A stretch of DNA of 64,000 bases, taken from positions 5,394,001 through 5,458,000 of the forward strand of contig JAHCVI010000001.1 in NCBI GenBank assembly GCA_019096155.1, read 5' to 3'. Positions 11,356-21,799 of the stretch are shown piece after piece; the first letter of the stretch is position 1, and each line of letters starts with the position of its first letter. The DNA is from Staphylotrichum longicolle. Taxonomy: Eukaryota; Ascomycota; Sordariomycetes; Sordariales; Chaetomiaceae. The notes under the pieces are model-generated. The model did not search any database, was not told the DNA's origin, and saw only the letters and a program-made list of their open reading frames with translations. The translations under genes and the position numbers were made by a program.

Positions 11356-12461
11356 TCACCCAAGGCCGCCGCTTAATGCCCTGTCTAACGCGGCTGCGGC
11401 CCTACCGACGTTGCCGCCCTCCTTCTTGGCAGCGGTCATGCCGGTAGTGATAGCAGCCCTCCATTTGGTATCAAAGATGCGCTGTCGTGAGATGCGGTCT
11501 GGATACATCTCGCCGTCTTCATCCCTGGGTGTCCCAAAAAGGTTGAGGTAGGCGAAAGGGTTTGGCGTCCCTGGAAGCCGGTAGATGTTGTCCCAGTATG
11601 CCATTGGGTTGTAAGGCACAGGAGCTTCCGGCCGAAACCCAGTCTGGAGGAACTTTGCGAGGACTTGAAGTTGCCGCACTTGTGCCTCGGGGCCCTTCTT
11701 GGTCCCCAGAGTCGCCTTGGAGGCAGTTGTCCACCCTTTGTTGCTCATGGCAGACCCAACGCTCGGGTTCCAGCCGAGCATGGAGCTGAAGCTGTTGAGC
11801 GTCTTCAGCCAGCCTCCGGGACAGGAGACGGTCTCATCGCCAGCAACATCGAGAAGCCACTCCAGGATGTTCAAGGTGTCGCCGCGAATGTCGTTGGATA
11901 AATGCGTCATGCCGCCTCGGATGTACATGAGAATTTTCTCGACATTGGGCCCAATCTCTGCTGGCGGCAGGGCCCGGAATAGCTTGAGCAGCTGGGTGCG
12001 TACCGATGAAGATCCATCCGACAGGAGAGGAAGTAACTTTGTCAGCACCCCTGACGTGCCGACCGGATTATTGGGGGGGTTGGCTGAGAGTTGGTTGGTG
12101 ATGTATGCCAAAGCATCACGTCTTTGGTTGTCTGACTTTGCGTTGACGGCCAGGGACAGATTCTGCTTGAACTGCTCTGCTGGTTCAATTCCGTCGGCTG
12201 CAAGTGTCTGCTGATTGACAACGATGGCTGCATTATGTTAGCCATTGCTCTGTCAAGCCGGTCAAAGAGGGATGCATGCATTTGGCCTTGAAGCTCGTGT
12301 CGGTGAAATTCGCGGCCTTTGCCTTTGCCTTGCCGACTTTCAGCTTGGCTTTCTGGATTTCAGTTAGTGGCTTTTGATATGTGAGGGTTGCGTGTTGATC
12401 AGAGGCCTCAAACCTGAAAGTCCTTCTTCTTCTCCTTCTTCTTTTTGGTGCTAGAACCCAT
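11356..12461 (-). CDS. ipi1: Pre-rRNA-processing protein Ipi1 (Rix1 complex)
   Basis: Three exons: 12414-12461, 12280-12352 and 11356-12227, giving 330 residues. The N-terminus is a Lys-rich nuclear/nucleolar signal (MGSSTKKKKEKKKDFQ, then KAKLKVGKAKAKAANFTDTS) followed by the Ipi1/TEX10 signature 'SFKAKS|IVVNQQ', then a HEAT-like helical region (LAYITNQLS, TKLLPLLSDGSSSVRTQLLKLFRALP, YIRGGMTHLSNDIRGDTLNILEWLLD). In yeast, Ipi1 works with Rix1 and Ipi3 in ITS2 processing and late 60S maturation, and it has also been linked to DNA replication. The second intron has a GC donor (GCATGC), a CTAAC branch and a GCAG acceptor; only this junction restores the conserved sequence. Its start codon is 355 bases from the divergent LC7 gene. 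Confidence 0.87.
12228..12279 (-). other. GC-AG intron in ipi1
   Basis: A 52-nt intron reads GCATGC at its 5' end, has CTAACAT near its 3' end, and ends ATGCAG. There is no GT anywhere near the required junction. Splicing here joins AAA-T to CC-ATC in frame and gives 'FKAKSIVVNQQ', matching the conserved family sequence as I recall it. Confidence 0.75.
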
Positions 12462-12816
12462 TATTGGCTCATCAACAGTCAATCAGTGAAAGATTATTGA
12501 GCTGTTCTCTCACTCGATTACCTCAAGCGGGCATGGTGATGAACCCATCTGAGGCAAGGGTGGATTGGAATTTTAGCGGTGTAGCATGGCAGAACCACCT
12601 ACCTCAGCCAGTGCTCTTGGGCCCGATGTGGGTCATCCCCTGGTGAGCGCGAGGTTGGCAGCGCATTCCCCCGGCGACGGCGTGTTGCGTTGCGTTGCAG
12701 ACACACTTCTCGCTGGGCAACTTGCCATCCCCGACCATTCCACAAATAACAACTTGGCTTCTTGCCCTCGCGGCTGAAACGAATTTCGGAGCCAGCCAGA
12801 GCTGTCAAACCTTACC
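12462..12816. promoter_or_regulatory. Short divergent promoter between ipi1 and LC7
   Basis: Only 355 bases separate the two start codons, so both genes must share promoter sequence. No TATA box is obvious. Confidence 0.6.
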
Positions 12817-13349
12817 ATGTCAGACTCAGTTTTGGTACGTTCTCCCCCTTTTACAAGCATGCAGTTCTTCGGTCTGATGGTACCCCACAAGAGCGCTGGC
12901 GCCGATGCGCTTGACGAGACCTTGGGCCGCCTCTCCAAGAAGGCAGGCGTCAGGGCAACGATTGTTTTAGATCGTGTCTCGGGCGCCATCTTGAGGACCA
13001 GTGGCCAGGTTGACTCAATTCGGAAGACGAAGCCGTCTGGGTCGTCTGCGCCGGCTACTGGGTCTTTCACCAACGAAGCCAACGGAAACAGCTCCGGCGA
13101 GGAACAGGGCGCCGAGGAGCTGGCATCCATGGTTTGGAATTTCGTCAGCACCGCCGGCAGCCTTGTTCAGGAACTTGACACCGAGGTAACATTGTTTCCA
13201 CGTTGGAGGATGCGGACCAACCCTCGCTGCTGACAGACAGCCCGCAGGATGAAGTGAAATTGCTGCGACTGCGAACCAAGAAGCAAGAGTTTGTCATTGT
13301 CCCGGACCCCAAGTATCTCTTGATTGTGGTCCACGACACCTCAGCATGA
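12817..13349 (+). CDS. Roadblock/LC7 family dynein light chain
   Basis: Three exons: 12817-12834, 12892-13185 and 13248-13349, giving 137 residues. The fold pattern of the roadblock/LC7 domain is visible: helix 'ADALDETLGRLSKKAGVRATIVLD', strand 'SGAILRTSGQ', a long fungal-type polar insert (about residues 55-80), helix 'ELASMVWNFVSTAGSLVQEL', then strands 'DEVKLLRLRTKKQEFVIVPDPKYLLIVVHD'. Members are cytoplasmic dynein light chains or Ragulator/MglB-like GTPase partners; dynein is the likelier role. The first intron (57 nt) is a multiple of three with no stop, so its retention would add 19 residues after MSDSVL. I prefer splicing because GTACGT and CACAAG flank it, but this is uncertain. Confidence 0.75.
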
Positions 13350-14665
13350 CGAGCTTTTCGAGCTGCCGAGTCATGTTTTTGGTCGGGCGTCGGAATGCAG
13401 ATTCGGCGTCGCCGGAAGGACTCCCCTCGAAAAGATTCCAGCTTGGCTCACGGTGTGCACACCGTCCAACTCTCACACCAAAAGCCGACCACGGCGGCAC
13501 CTTAATTTCGCATCCCACGCCGCCATCTCCGGACGATGCGCACCACGCCAGCAGTGGGATGGGTTGCAGCGTTCCAGGCCTGAGACTCCGACGTGGTTGT
13601 CCGGGCCCGAAGAGAAAGAGTGGAGATGTAAACGGCATCCAGGTTGCGGTCGTGCGCCGAAATCTGACAGTTCTCATGGTAGCGAGAAGGAGGGCGACGG
13701 TTTCACCTGGGTTGACGTGGTGGGGACCCACCTGCGGGGTGCCTGGCGGACATTATTAGGACAAACTTCCGGCAGCAGCGACATGGACACCACCGGCCAG
13801 TGGACACATGCACAAACAGTTCGTCAGAGAGCTTAGGTTTTTTCCCTGGCACGCCTGGCTCAGCCCAGCCGATGAAACGCTTTGCTGGGCTCTTGCTCCG
13901 GGTGTTCAGCAAGGGCTAGCGGCTGTCGTACATGTACCAAGGATGTGCAGGGCTCTCATGGTCATCCAATGAATGTCCCCACCGTTACAGGACCAGGAAG
14001 CGTGCATCAACCAGCCAAGAAAAAGCCCACCTAATCTGTGCCTTGATGCCGTCCCAAGTTTTGCATTAGATCCCCAGGCTCGAAACAACTCTGGCCAGTG
14101 CATCACGATTCTGGCCCTGCGACTGGCCCTCCGTCTGACCCTGGCAGGATGGTCGGGACATTGTGGTGGGACAGCTCTCCACCCAACAGCAGCGCTGGCG
14201 TTGCTACCCGTCATGCAGCATGCCTTGGGCGTCTGGACAGGTTGGGGTCTCGACTGCGGCCTCCCTGTTAAGCTGCTTTTAAGGTTTGCAAATGATTAGG
14301 GTGCTTGCTATCGTTGGTTATTTGCTGGCCCACTCCCTCCCACGGCACGGCGGTTTGGCGATGTTGGGTATATAACGGACGCGCCACAACAACACACTGT
14401 CGTGCTTTGCACCACACTTTCAGCCCATCCACGATTCCGTGCCTCTGCTCCGCGGGCCTCTTGTTTGCGATCCATGATAATCATCCGGCTTTCCTCCTAT
14501 TCTCCAGCGCATGGCCAAGGATCGACTCCATAATTTTTAATAACGACACGCCTTCTCTCGAATTTCCACCACGAAACGCAACCCAGGCCGGCTGTGGTCC
14601 ACTCACATATTAAAGATCACCGCACTTGAGCAGAGGGAGTGAGACGCTGAGCCGCACACACCAGA
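13350..14665. other. Intergenic region before the large unknown gene; no gene seen
   Basis: The left part should be the LC7 3' UTR. The right part holds a TATATAA at 14369 and a CT-rich leader up to the ATG at 14666. Open frames occur on both strands across 13300-13840 but overlap each other and carry no domain pattern. Confidence 0.55.
14369..14375 (+). promoter_or_regulatory. Possible TATA box of the large unknown gene
   Basis: TATATAA lies 291 bases before the ATG at 14666 and is followed by a CT-rich tract, consistent with a core promoter and a leader of about 250 bases. Confidence 0.4.
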
Positions 14666-17600
14666 ATGGCACCGTTCTCGATCCTCAGACGATCGCCGCG
14701 TGGTCGAAAGGGGAGCGAGGCACAGAACAGTGGGGATGACGTCAAGACCTCAAGTGGCGCCCCGGTGCGGGAAGCCCTTCAGCACGACATGAGCCCAGCA
14801 TCCATCGGACCGAAAGACACCGACGGCGACGAGACCACGGGCAAGGGACGACGGGGTTTCAACAAAGCCTTATTGCACAGCATCCGAAACCGACTTGCTG
14901 GGAAGCTACCCTCATCAGCACAGCGGGGCACACCACAGTCCCGGCCTCAAAAGCAAGACGCAGCAGCAGCGGTAGGAAGTCCCCCATCCCATCCATACTG
15001 TCAATCCCGTTTACACTCCATCCACCAACCCTCATGCACTGCAATCTGCTCTTCAAATTGGATGCAACTGCAGCATGTGGTGGCACCCAATGCCAATTGC
15101 CAAGTTGTCAAATGCCAATGACCTCAGCCGGACTTGTTGTGCAGGTCGGAGGCTTTGGGGAATGAGCAATTGAGCATGGGCACTCTGGGGTACAGTGTAG
15201 GCGTGAGCCAAGCCCAGCCCAGTTCGTGTTGTTGAAGCCGGGGGTAACGGCTCGGAGTCCCGCCGCAGTGCCGTCACCCCCGGGGCAACCCCGCGTGACC
15301 ACGGCATCTTCCCCCAACGGTCCCCTGCACCAATCGTACGACGGGTACCGGCGATCTTGCAGACAACTGACTTGGCTGATCCCATCGAGGCACCATTGTC
15401 TTGCTCCACCCCGTCGAGTATGCAATTGTACTTGAAGGCCGCTGGCTGACCATCCTGTGACACGCATCAGATCTCAGACACAGCGTCACCTCTCTCCCCG
15501 CGAACCCCTGCCAACCCGAACAAACCGCTGCCGTCACCGCCACCCCCCGGCAGCGAGCAGACACGCGACCCCCCGGCAAAACCCGTGCTCAAGCTGGCCC
15601 GCATCATGGCCACTCTGACCGAGTCCGACGTCGAGAAGCTCTTCTCGGGCGCCCCGCAGTACTTTGCCCGGTCCGAGGGCCATTACACGGGCGCCCCGCA
15701 CCCCTCAGTGGCTTTCCCGTGGGACGAGGAATTGGAGATCCGGGACCTCACGGACCACACCCAGATCGAGGACAAGGCCTGGGGCAATGTCACGGCCTGG
15801 CCGCACATCACGCGCGATGTTAAGAGCGACCGGTCTGCCGCCCAGCGGGCCACCGAAGCGAAGCGCCGGGCCCACTTCTATCCGCGATGCCGGGAACGGC
15901 CCAATATGCTGAGCATGTTCGGCCTCGAGAAGGGGAGTGTGGGCTACCAGGCCGCCCTCGAGCTGTCTGTGGCGGATGCCCTGCAGGAAGAGCAGTGGGG
16001 ATTCGAGGGCCTCGGTGCCAGGCTACCGGCCGTGGTCGAACAGCGCCAGAAGATGCTCACGTCCAAGGACGGACTCCGGCACGTCGACGAGGCGTTGATC
16101 ATGGAGCAGCTAATCAAAAACGGACACAGGTACAGCGAGCCGCACCCGCGTGAGCGCCGGGTCTCGAGCGAGCTCTACAATGAGCTGTTCCTCCATATCC
16201 TGCACCCGCCGACCAAGGTTCTCGACCACCGAGACCCATACAGCTTGGCAGTGCAGATCATGGCCTTGGTCAAGGTTCTCGCGGCGCCAAACATGTGGAT
16301 TGACTTTTCGCACGTGGAGTGGCGGATCCGACTGGGCCAGCTGCTGTGGGACAACCCGGCAGAGGGCGACGGCGAGGATGGAGCGTCCATCAAGCCGGGC
16401 GACTCAGCGAGCGACATCCATGAGGAGCGGTACTGGCTGCTTCTGCAGATCCTGTTGGCCTGCGAGCTTCTCATCCGGCTGGACGCGATCACCGAGGGCG
16501 AGGAGCTGGGCATGGAGAGCATCCGGCCAGCTGAGATTCACAGATTCGAGAAGGACGCAAACAAGGCAGTCAAATGGTCGCTGATCCTGGCTCGTGTGTG
16601 GCTCGAGAACATAGAAGTCGTCATGACGGAACCGGCCGAGCGGGCTGGTGCCCAAGAGAAGCCTTCGGGCTGGCTGGCTACGCTGACAAAGCGCATGTCG
16701 TTGACCCGCGACCACGGCTCGCACAGCCATCACGGCCGTGGCCCTGTGTATGCCATCAAGGGCAAATACGTACAGCGCCAAGTAGACGGCCTGGCTCACT
16801 TTGCACGGCGGCTACGCTGGCCCGAAGCCGAGTCCTACTACGTGTCCAAGATATCCGACAACTGCCGTTCTGTAGCCGAGGGAACGCCGCTCAATACGCC
16901 CCTGGCGAGCCCAAGCACTCGAGCCGACAGCCGCCGTTCATCTTATTTTGGCGCGCCGAAGGCAGATGCCCAACCACACCGCAGCCCTTCCCGACGAGGC
17001 AAGATCTCGACAGCCCTCCACGCGTCAGGCTGGCTGTCCAAGAGCTACGTCTCCGGACTCATGCTGCCGGGCGAAGGACTATGCCATTTTCTCATGGCGA
17101 CCTTGTTAGAAAACGACCCAGAGGCACTTTCGAGGCTGGGCCCCATGGCAAACCTCTGTGGCGGCTTCGTCTACTCTGGCAAGAGCTTCTGGAGCACCGC
17201 GTGTATCGTTGGCCGCGTGCTTGCGGCTGGCAAGGGTGCTGTAGAGTGTATGGGTTGGATTTCCAGCGACGTGACACCGCAAGGCCTTGGCGATGGTTGG
17301 GTGAATGTTGAAGTTGAGGAAACGCCAGGTAAGAAGAACACAGGGGTATGCAGTCCCGGTTGGATACTGACTGGAATGTAACAGAGGATTCTCTTCAAGT
17401 CGACAAGAAGGCCCGTATCTGGGGCAAAAAGGCGGTCGAGAAGGAGTCGAGCGTTCTTGGGGGCGCAGACCCTTCATCCGTCTTCCCCGCCGACTTTATT
17501 ATTCCATTTGAAAATGTTTACCGGGACAAGGTGCCTCCCGTTCTCGACATCGAGCTCAAGGCCCTGAGTCTTTGGGCACCAGTCGATTCGGTTCACACCA

Positions 17601-18430
17601 CGCCGACCGAGGATCATGGGATCACTCCCATGTCGGACTTGAGCAAAGTCACTCAGCCTCCGCAGATCCACACATACGCAGCCAATGTAACCTTTTCCGT
17701 GACGGATGTCGACACCGAGTTGACCAGCGAGTACACATATGCTCTGGCAAACGACATCAACTTTGTAACAGCGCACCCGTGTGTCCCCTCTACGCATGTA
17801 AAGATCATGAAATCACCCTCCAGCCCCACCATCCAACAAGTCGACCTCTCCGGCAGCGGGGCCGTCGGCAAGACCGCCAGTGTTGTCGGTACGTATCTCA
17901 AACCCCTACTTTTCATCCTATCCAAGCTCCGTCAAACCCCATAACCGCTAACGAACGAACCTCCCCCGCCAGGCCACCCCCTCCACAAAAACTACACCTA
18001 CACAGTCCTCCACCTCTCCGAGCTGCTCGCCAAGCAGGACTTCTCCCTCGAGTCCCTCCTCGGCAGCTACTCGTCGGCCGCGCACCGGCCCACCCTCACC
18101 CCGTCGCCGCTCGACGACCACGCGGCCAAGGTCCTCGTCGTCGACTGCATCACGGGCTTCCAGCCCCAGCCGCAGGAGCACGAGATCCCCCTGTCGCCCG
18201 TCCTCAGCCGCACCGATAGCAACATGTCCGGCATGTTCCCCCCGCCGCCTCGCCTGGCGGCGGCCCTGACGGCAGCAGCAGTGGCGGTGGTGGTGGCGGC
18301 TCGTTGGAGGGCGCGCTGGAGAGCGCGTCGAAAAAGATGCACTCCGAGACGAGGCGGCGGCAGTTCGGTCCGACATGGAGATCCTGGCGCGGGCGTTTTG
18401 TGCAGAGAAGGGGTGGAATGCGTTGATTAG
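14666..18430 (+). CDS. Large conserved fungal protein of unknown function, frameshifted 3' end
   Basis: Four exons: 14666-14971, 15471-17328, 17385-17888 and 17973 onward; the first intron is unusually long (499 nt, phase 0, CTGAC branch). Residues 1-147 are basic and Ser/Pro-rich. The body then begins 'LTESDVEKLFSGAPQYFARSEGH' with 'GAPHPSVAFPWD', and later shows 'RRVSSELYNELFLHILHPP', a helical stretch and 'GLMLPGEGLCHFLMATLLEND'. I recognise a recurring filamentous-fungal family (possibly the one labelled DUF8004; unverified) but no function. As read, translation stops at 18428-18430 after 1041 codons. From about 18250 the frame turns into Arg/Ala/Pro-rich nonsense, while neighbouring frames carry 'SLEGALESASKKMHSET' and then 'SDMEILARAFCAEKGWNAL'. 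The true C-terminus would then end at a TAA at 18511-18513, requiring one missing base near 18250, one missing near 18345 and one extra T near 18445. Confidence 0.75.
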
Positions 18431-18999
18431 TCGACGGAGGAGGGGGTGTTTTGGCGTGTGCGATCCGGGAGGCCGGGGCGTTGGGGTGGAAGGTGATTAT
18501 TCGCGTAGAGTAAGTCCCTAGATGTAGACCGTAGGCTAGGCTGCGGGTTTTGTCTTTGTATGCCAGTGCTTGGAGGGGGAGAGGGGGTTGGCTGCATACC
18601 TACATCTGTGGGGGCAGAAACGGAAGGGAAGGGTCTTGCGTTATGGGGGTGGGATGCGATATGCTATTCACCTGGGTGGGATGGGAGTGGGTGTGTGATC
18701 GTGTGGATTCTTTAGATACCCTGTTAATCTCCGATTCGAATGTATACCGTAAGGTGTTTGTTACCTTGAGGGGCACGGATACGTTGGGTTCTTGCTCTTC
18801 CCTCCCTCTCTCTCTTGTGCAGGCCGTTGACAGCAACAGACAAAACAGTTTTAGTTCATCCATTGGGGCGTCGTAATGGGGTGAAGTAAAAGCTACGCTA
18901 TCATTTGTTACAGTCGGGTGTGCGAGTGCGTGTGTCCTACTTGGAGACGAAAACTAAAACATGATACACCGGGGGACCTAAAGGGGGGTTGATGGGTCC
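18431..18999. other. Out-of-frame gene tail and convergent 3' UTRs
   Basis: 18431-18513 probably still encodes the C-terminus of the preceding gene in another frame. The remainder holds the 3' flanks of that gene and of the CREG-like gene on the other strand. No other feature is seen. Confidence 0.55.
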
Positions 19000-19974
19000 T
19001 TAAAGATCGTTGGTAGGAACGGACCACTCGTCCCACCCCTTCTTCTCTCCCGGCAACCGGACGCTCTGCCACTCCTCTGACGTGACATTATGCCTGAATG
19101 ACTCTGTCAGTGAAACGTCCTAGTCGACGAAGTTTGGTAAAGGAAACGGGGAGAAGCTGGGGTTAGAATGAGAGTCGAGAACGTACCACTCCTCAACCGG
19201 GATCCATCCAATGTAGGCACGGTCGCCGAAACCACCAACCCAGTAGATTTGCTCGATGACGAGCCTCACAAAATGGGCCTGGTGGATTCTGTTGCCCGGG
19301 AGCCAGTACTTGGCATCTGGGTGCGACTTGACGAAGCAGTTGGCAAGGTTCGCGCCGACTTCGCCCTCGCGGTCGTCGCCGTCCTTGATCCGCTCGAGGT
19401 GGCCGATCAGGGAGAAGCGGGGGAGGTTGGCCGCGGAGAATGGCAGGCCCGTGTCGTGGTGGTGGTGATGATGCTCTCTCTGGTAAACCTCCCCGGTCTC
19501 GTCGTCGTCGATGCCTTGCCCCAATCCCAGATATGAGAGCCAGCTTCTCTTGGCTTTGCTCTTGATCCGCTTGGAAGGCGGGTGGGGCGGGGTCCATTGC
19601 ACGGCCAGGCTCACGTTGCTCCCCGCGGCGGCGTTCTTGAAGGTAGTCCCGATGCTGATCTCCAGAATCGTCGGGTTGCCGAGGTCGTCGCCCTCGCAGT
19701 CGGCGATGTACTCCGTCAACCCATACGGCATGCCGGCGAGCCCCGCGGGGCGGTGTTCCTGGGGCGAGGCGTCATCGCTGCTGCTCTTGTCTTTGGGGAA
19801 AATAGTCGACAGGGTGCCGATCGGGGTGAGGGCGAGAATGCGCCGGCCGAGAACAGCGGATTCATACGAGGTTGGGATGCGGAGCTGGTGGTCGGGTCGG
19901 GAGACGACGGCTGCGGCTGCTGCTGCTGTCGTCCAGCAGGAGAGGACGGAGCTCGCAACACAGTTCAGCTTCAT
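19000..19974 (-). CDS. CREG-like secreted protein (pyridoxamine-phosphate-oxidase-like fold)
   Basis: Two exons: 19187-19974 and 19000-19093 (intron 93 nt), giving 293 residues. Residues 1-25 are a signal peptide (MKLNCVASSVLSCW, then an Ala-rich run). The body matches the CREG/PNPOx-like split barrel: 'RRILALTPIGTLSTIFP', 'GMPYGLTEYIADC', 'NPTILEISIGTTFKNAAAGSNVSLAVQW', 'PRFSLIGHLERI', then 'CFVKSHPDAKYWLPGNRIHQAHFVRLVIEQIYWVGGFGDRAYIGWIPVEEW'. CREG proteins are secreted or endolysosomal glycoproteins that have lost oxidase activity; their fungal role is unknown. NVSL at residue 120 is a glycosylation sequon. A six-His run (about 168-173) next to an acidic stretch lies in a loop insert. I start at the second Met of the frame because it begins the signal peptide. 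It is divergent from eS30. Confidence 0.82.
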
Positions 19975-20802
19975 GGCAGGCAAGTGGCAACACACGGCAG
20001 CAGTTCAGGCGGAGAAGAAGGTATCCGAGAGGTGGCAGCAAGAGATTCGATTATCTGGTCGGCAAGATGCAAGACAGCAAGGTGCTTAAGGAGGAAGTTG
20101 CGGCAGGTCACGGGTGGTTTGCACAATGGCGCAGAGCACATGGGTGCCGAGCTAGGAATAGTCATGCGATGGGATGATAGCGATTGCGGGGAAACCACTA
20201 GGTTCCACTAGGAATCCTGGTCGCCAATGCTCTTGTGATCCTCTTGATCTTATCTGATGATCTCTGCAACATTCTCCGCTTCAGAGCCGACGGTTATCGA
20301 GCACCGTCGCATCATCCGAACGGCATTCACGGAGAGAGTCGAGTTCAATGGTTTTCAGTACCAACAAGGTTCTTCGAGCCAAGACAGCCGCGACGAACTC
20401 GGCAAGCGCGATATCACTGGTCTGCCATCAACAGAATTTGCCCCTCCGAGGCCGTTGAATCGTCGAATATCAAAAGGATCATTGTCACTTCGTACAATGG
20501 GGTCATGTGTATGCGCCCGAAGCGGTTGGGAAACCAAAGTTTCATCACTTCGCAGTTGAGTCCACGAGATGTTGCATTACGTCACGTGAAATATCATGTG
20601 ACTTAAACGCCACACTCTCAGTGCTTGTCGGTCTGAAGCCCCAAGGCGAGCCCCGCAGGGCTCCCACAATTATTAGGTAACCGAAGGATAATCCGCTGAA
20701 ATCGCTGCTGGGGCAGACACCAGTTGCAGACTCTTTTCCCCATCCTCGCCTCTTCAACAAGCCTTCGTGAGATAGTTATTTTCGCGACGACAATCATCCA
20801 AA
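19975..20802. promoter_or_regulatory. Divergent promoter between CREG-like gene and rps30
   Basis: This 828-base stretch separates the two start codons. It contains a palindromic TCACGTGA at 20582-20589 with a second half-site-like TCATGTGA ten bases on, both a little over 200 bases before the rps30 ATG, and a pyrimidine-rich leader just before that ATG. No separate gene is supported. Confidence 0.55.
20582..20589. promoter_or_regulatory. Cbf1-type E-box (TCACGTGA) upstream of rps30
   Basis: The 8-base palindrome lies about 214 bases before the eS30 start codon. Cbf1-type bHLH factors bind this core and, with Tbf1, regulate ribosomal protein genes in Candida. A similar role here is inference. 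No Tbf1-like motif was seen beside it. Confidence 0.45.
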
Positions 20803-21323
20803 ATGGGCAAGGTTCACGGAAGGTGAGAACATTTGACGGTGAATTTGACGTTTTCGCAGTTCAACAGAATTACTGACTCCCTGCTTCAACAGTTTGGCTC
20901 GTGCCGGTATGTCTCCGCCCCGTCAATCGCCGCTGCAGCGACCGTCGATGCGAAATTCGAGCGTTCGACTATGTCCGAATGGGCGCTGATTTGGTACTTG
21001 CAGGCAAGGTCAAGTCTCAGACCCCCAAGGTTGAGAAGCAGGAGAAGAAGAAGACTCCGTATGTGCACCTCAACACCCCCCCGAACTGGCCGGATGGGCT
21101 TTGCGGCGACGCAGGATTGATCGACCTCGAGAGCGACGGATTTTCTAACAAGCAAACAGTAAGGGCCGTGCGAAGAAGAGACTGACGTACACCCGCCGTT
21201 TCGTCAACATCACCCTGACCGGTGGCAAGCGCAAGGTTAGTTGATTATAAGCGCTGTGGAAAAAGGAAGCAGGCGATGCTGATGCGCGGGCTCCTACAGA
21301 TGAACCCCAACCCCGGCTCTTAA
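20803..21323 (+). CDS. rps30: 40S ribosomal protein eS30
   Basis: Five exons: 20803-20822, 20893-20906, 21004-21058, 21160-21235 and 21300-21323, giving 62 residues, the usual length of unfused fungal eS30. Reading [24 protein letters not shown] through GRAKKRLTYTRRFVNITLTGGKRKMNPNPGS, it matches the near-invariant eS30 sequence along its whole length. There is no ubiquitin-like leader as in animal FAU. The second exon is only 14 nt. All four introns have GT-AG ends. It is a core component of the small ribosomal subunit. It is expected to be highly expressed, and a Cbf1-type site lies upstream. Confidence 0.95.
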
Positions 21324-21799
21324 ATTACCCATCGAAATTTACCAAGTTCGGCAACCCGAGGTGGCATTTAATCGAGAATGTTAACCATGCTGCGACACGC
21401 TTCGTTCGGGGATGCAGAGGGCAGGGCCTGGTGATGCCAAAGGTTTCGGTCGGCAAGGGGCGAAATTGGGCGTCGCAGAATCACCAGGTGACAGCCATGA
21501 TGACTTCTGGCTTTATGGCATGGCACGTCATTTCGGACTCTGGGAACGGGAAACGGTTTCATGGCATTTTTGCGATGCGTCGTCTGTACAGTCGAAGGAC
21601 GCTTGATAGGGAATATCTCGACATTCTCTGCAAACTGCGGCTTCTTGCCAAGGATGGGAATGGCTCTGATTTCGTGAGCCGCAAACTAGGGGGGGGCTTC
21701 ACGTGTGTGCCTTTCCCGGCTTGCCTGCCAGTGCTGCATGTCACCAATCCCTTGGATGGACAGCGTCAGCGCCGGGTCTTGATTACGATCCTGCGTGCG
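21324..21799. other. Convergent 3' UTRs of rps30 and F-box-like gene
   Basis: This stretch lies between two 3' ends (rps30 on +, the F-box-like gene on -). No conserved reading frame was found. Confidence 0.6.
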
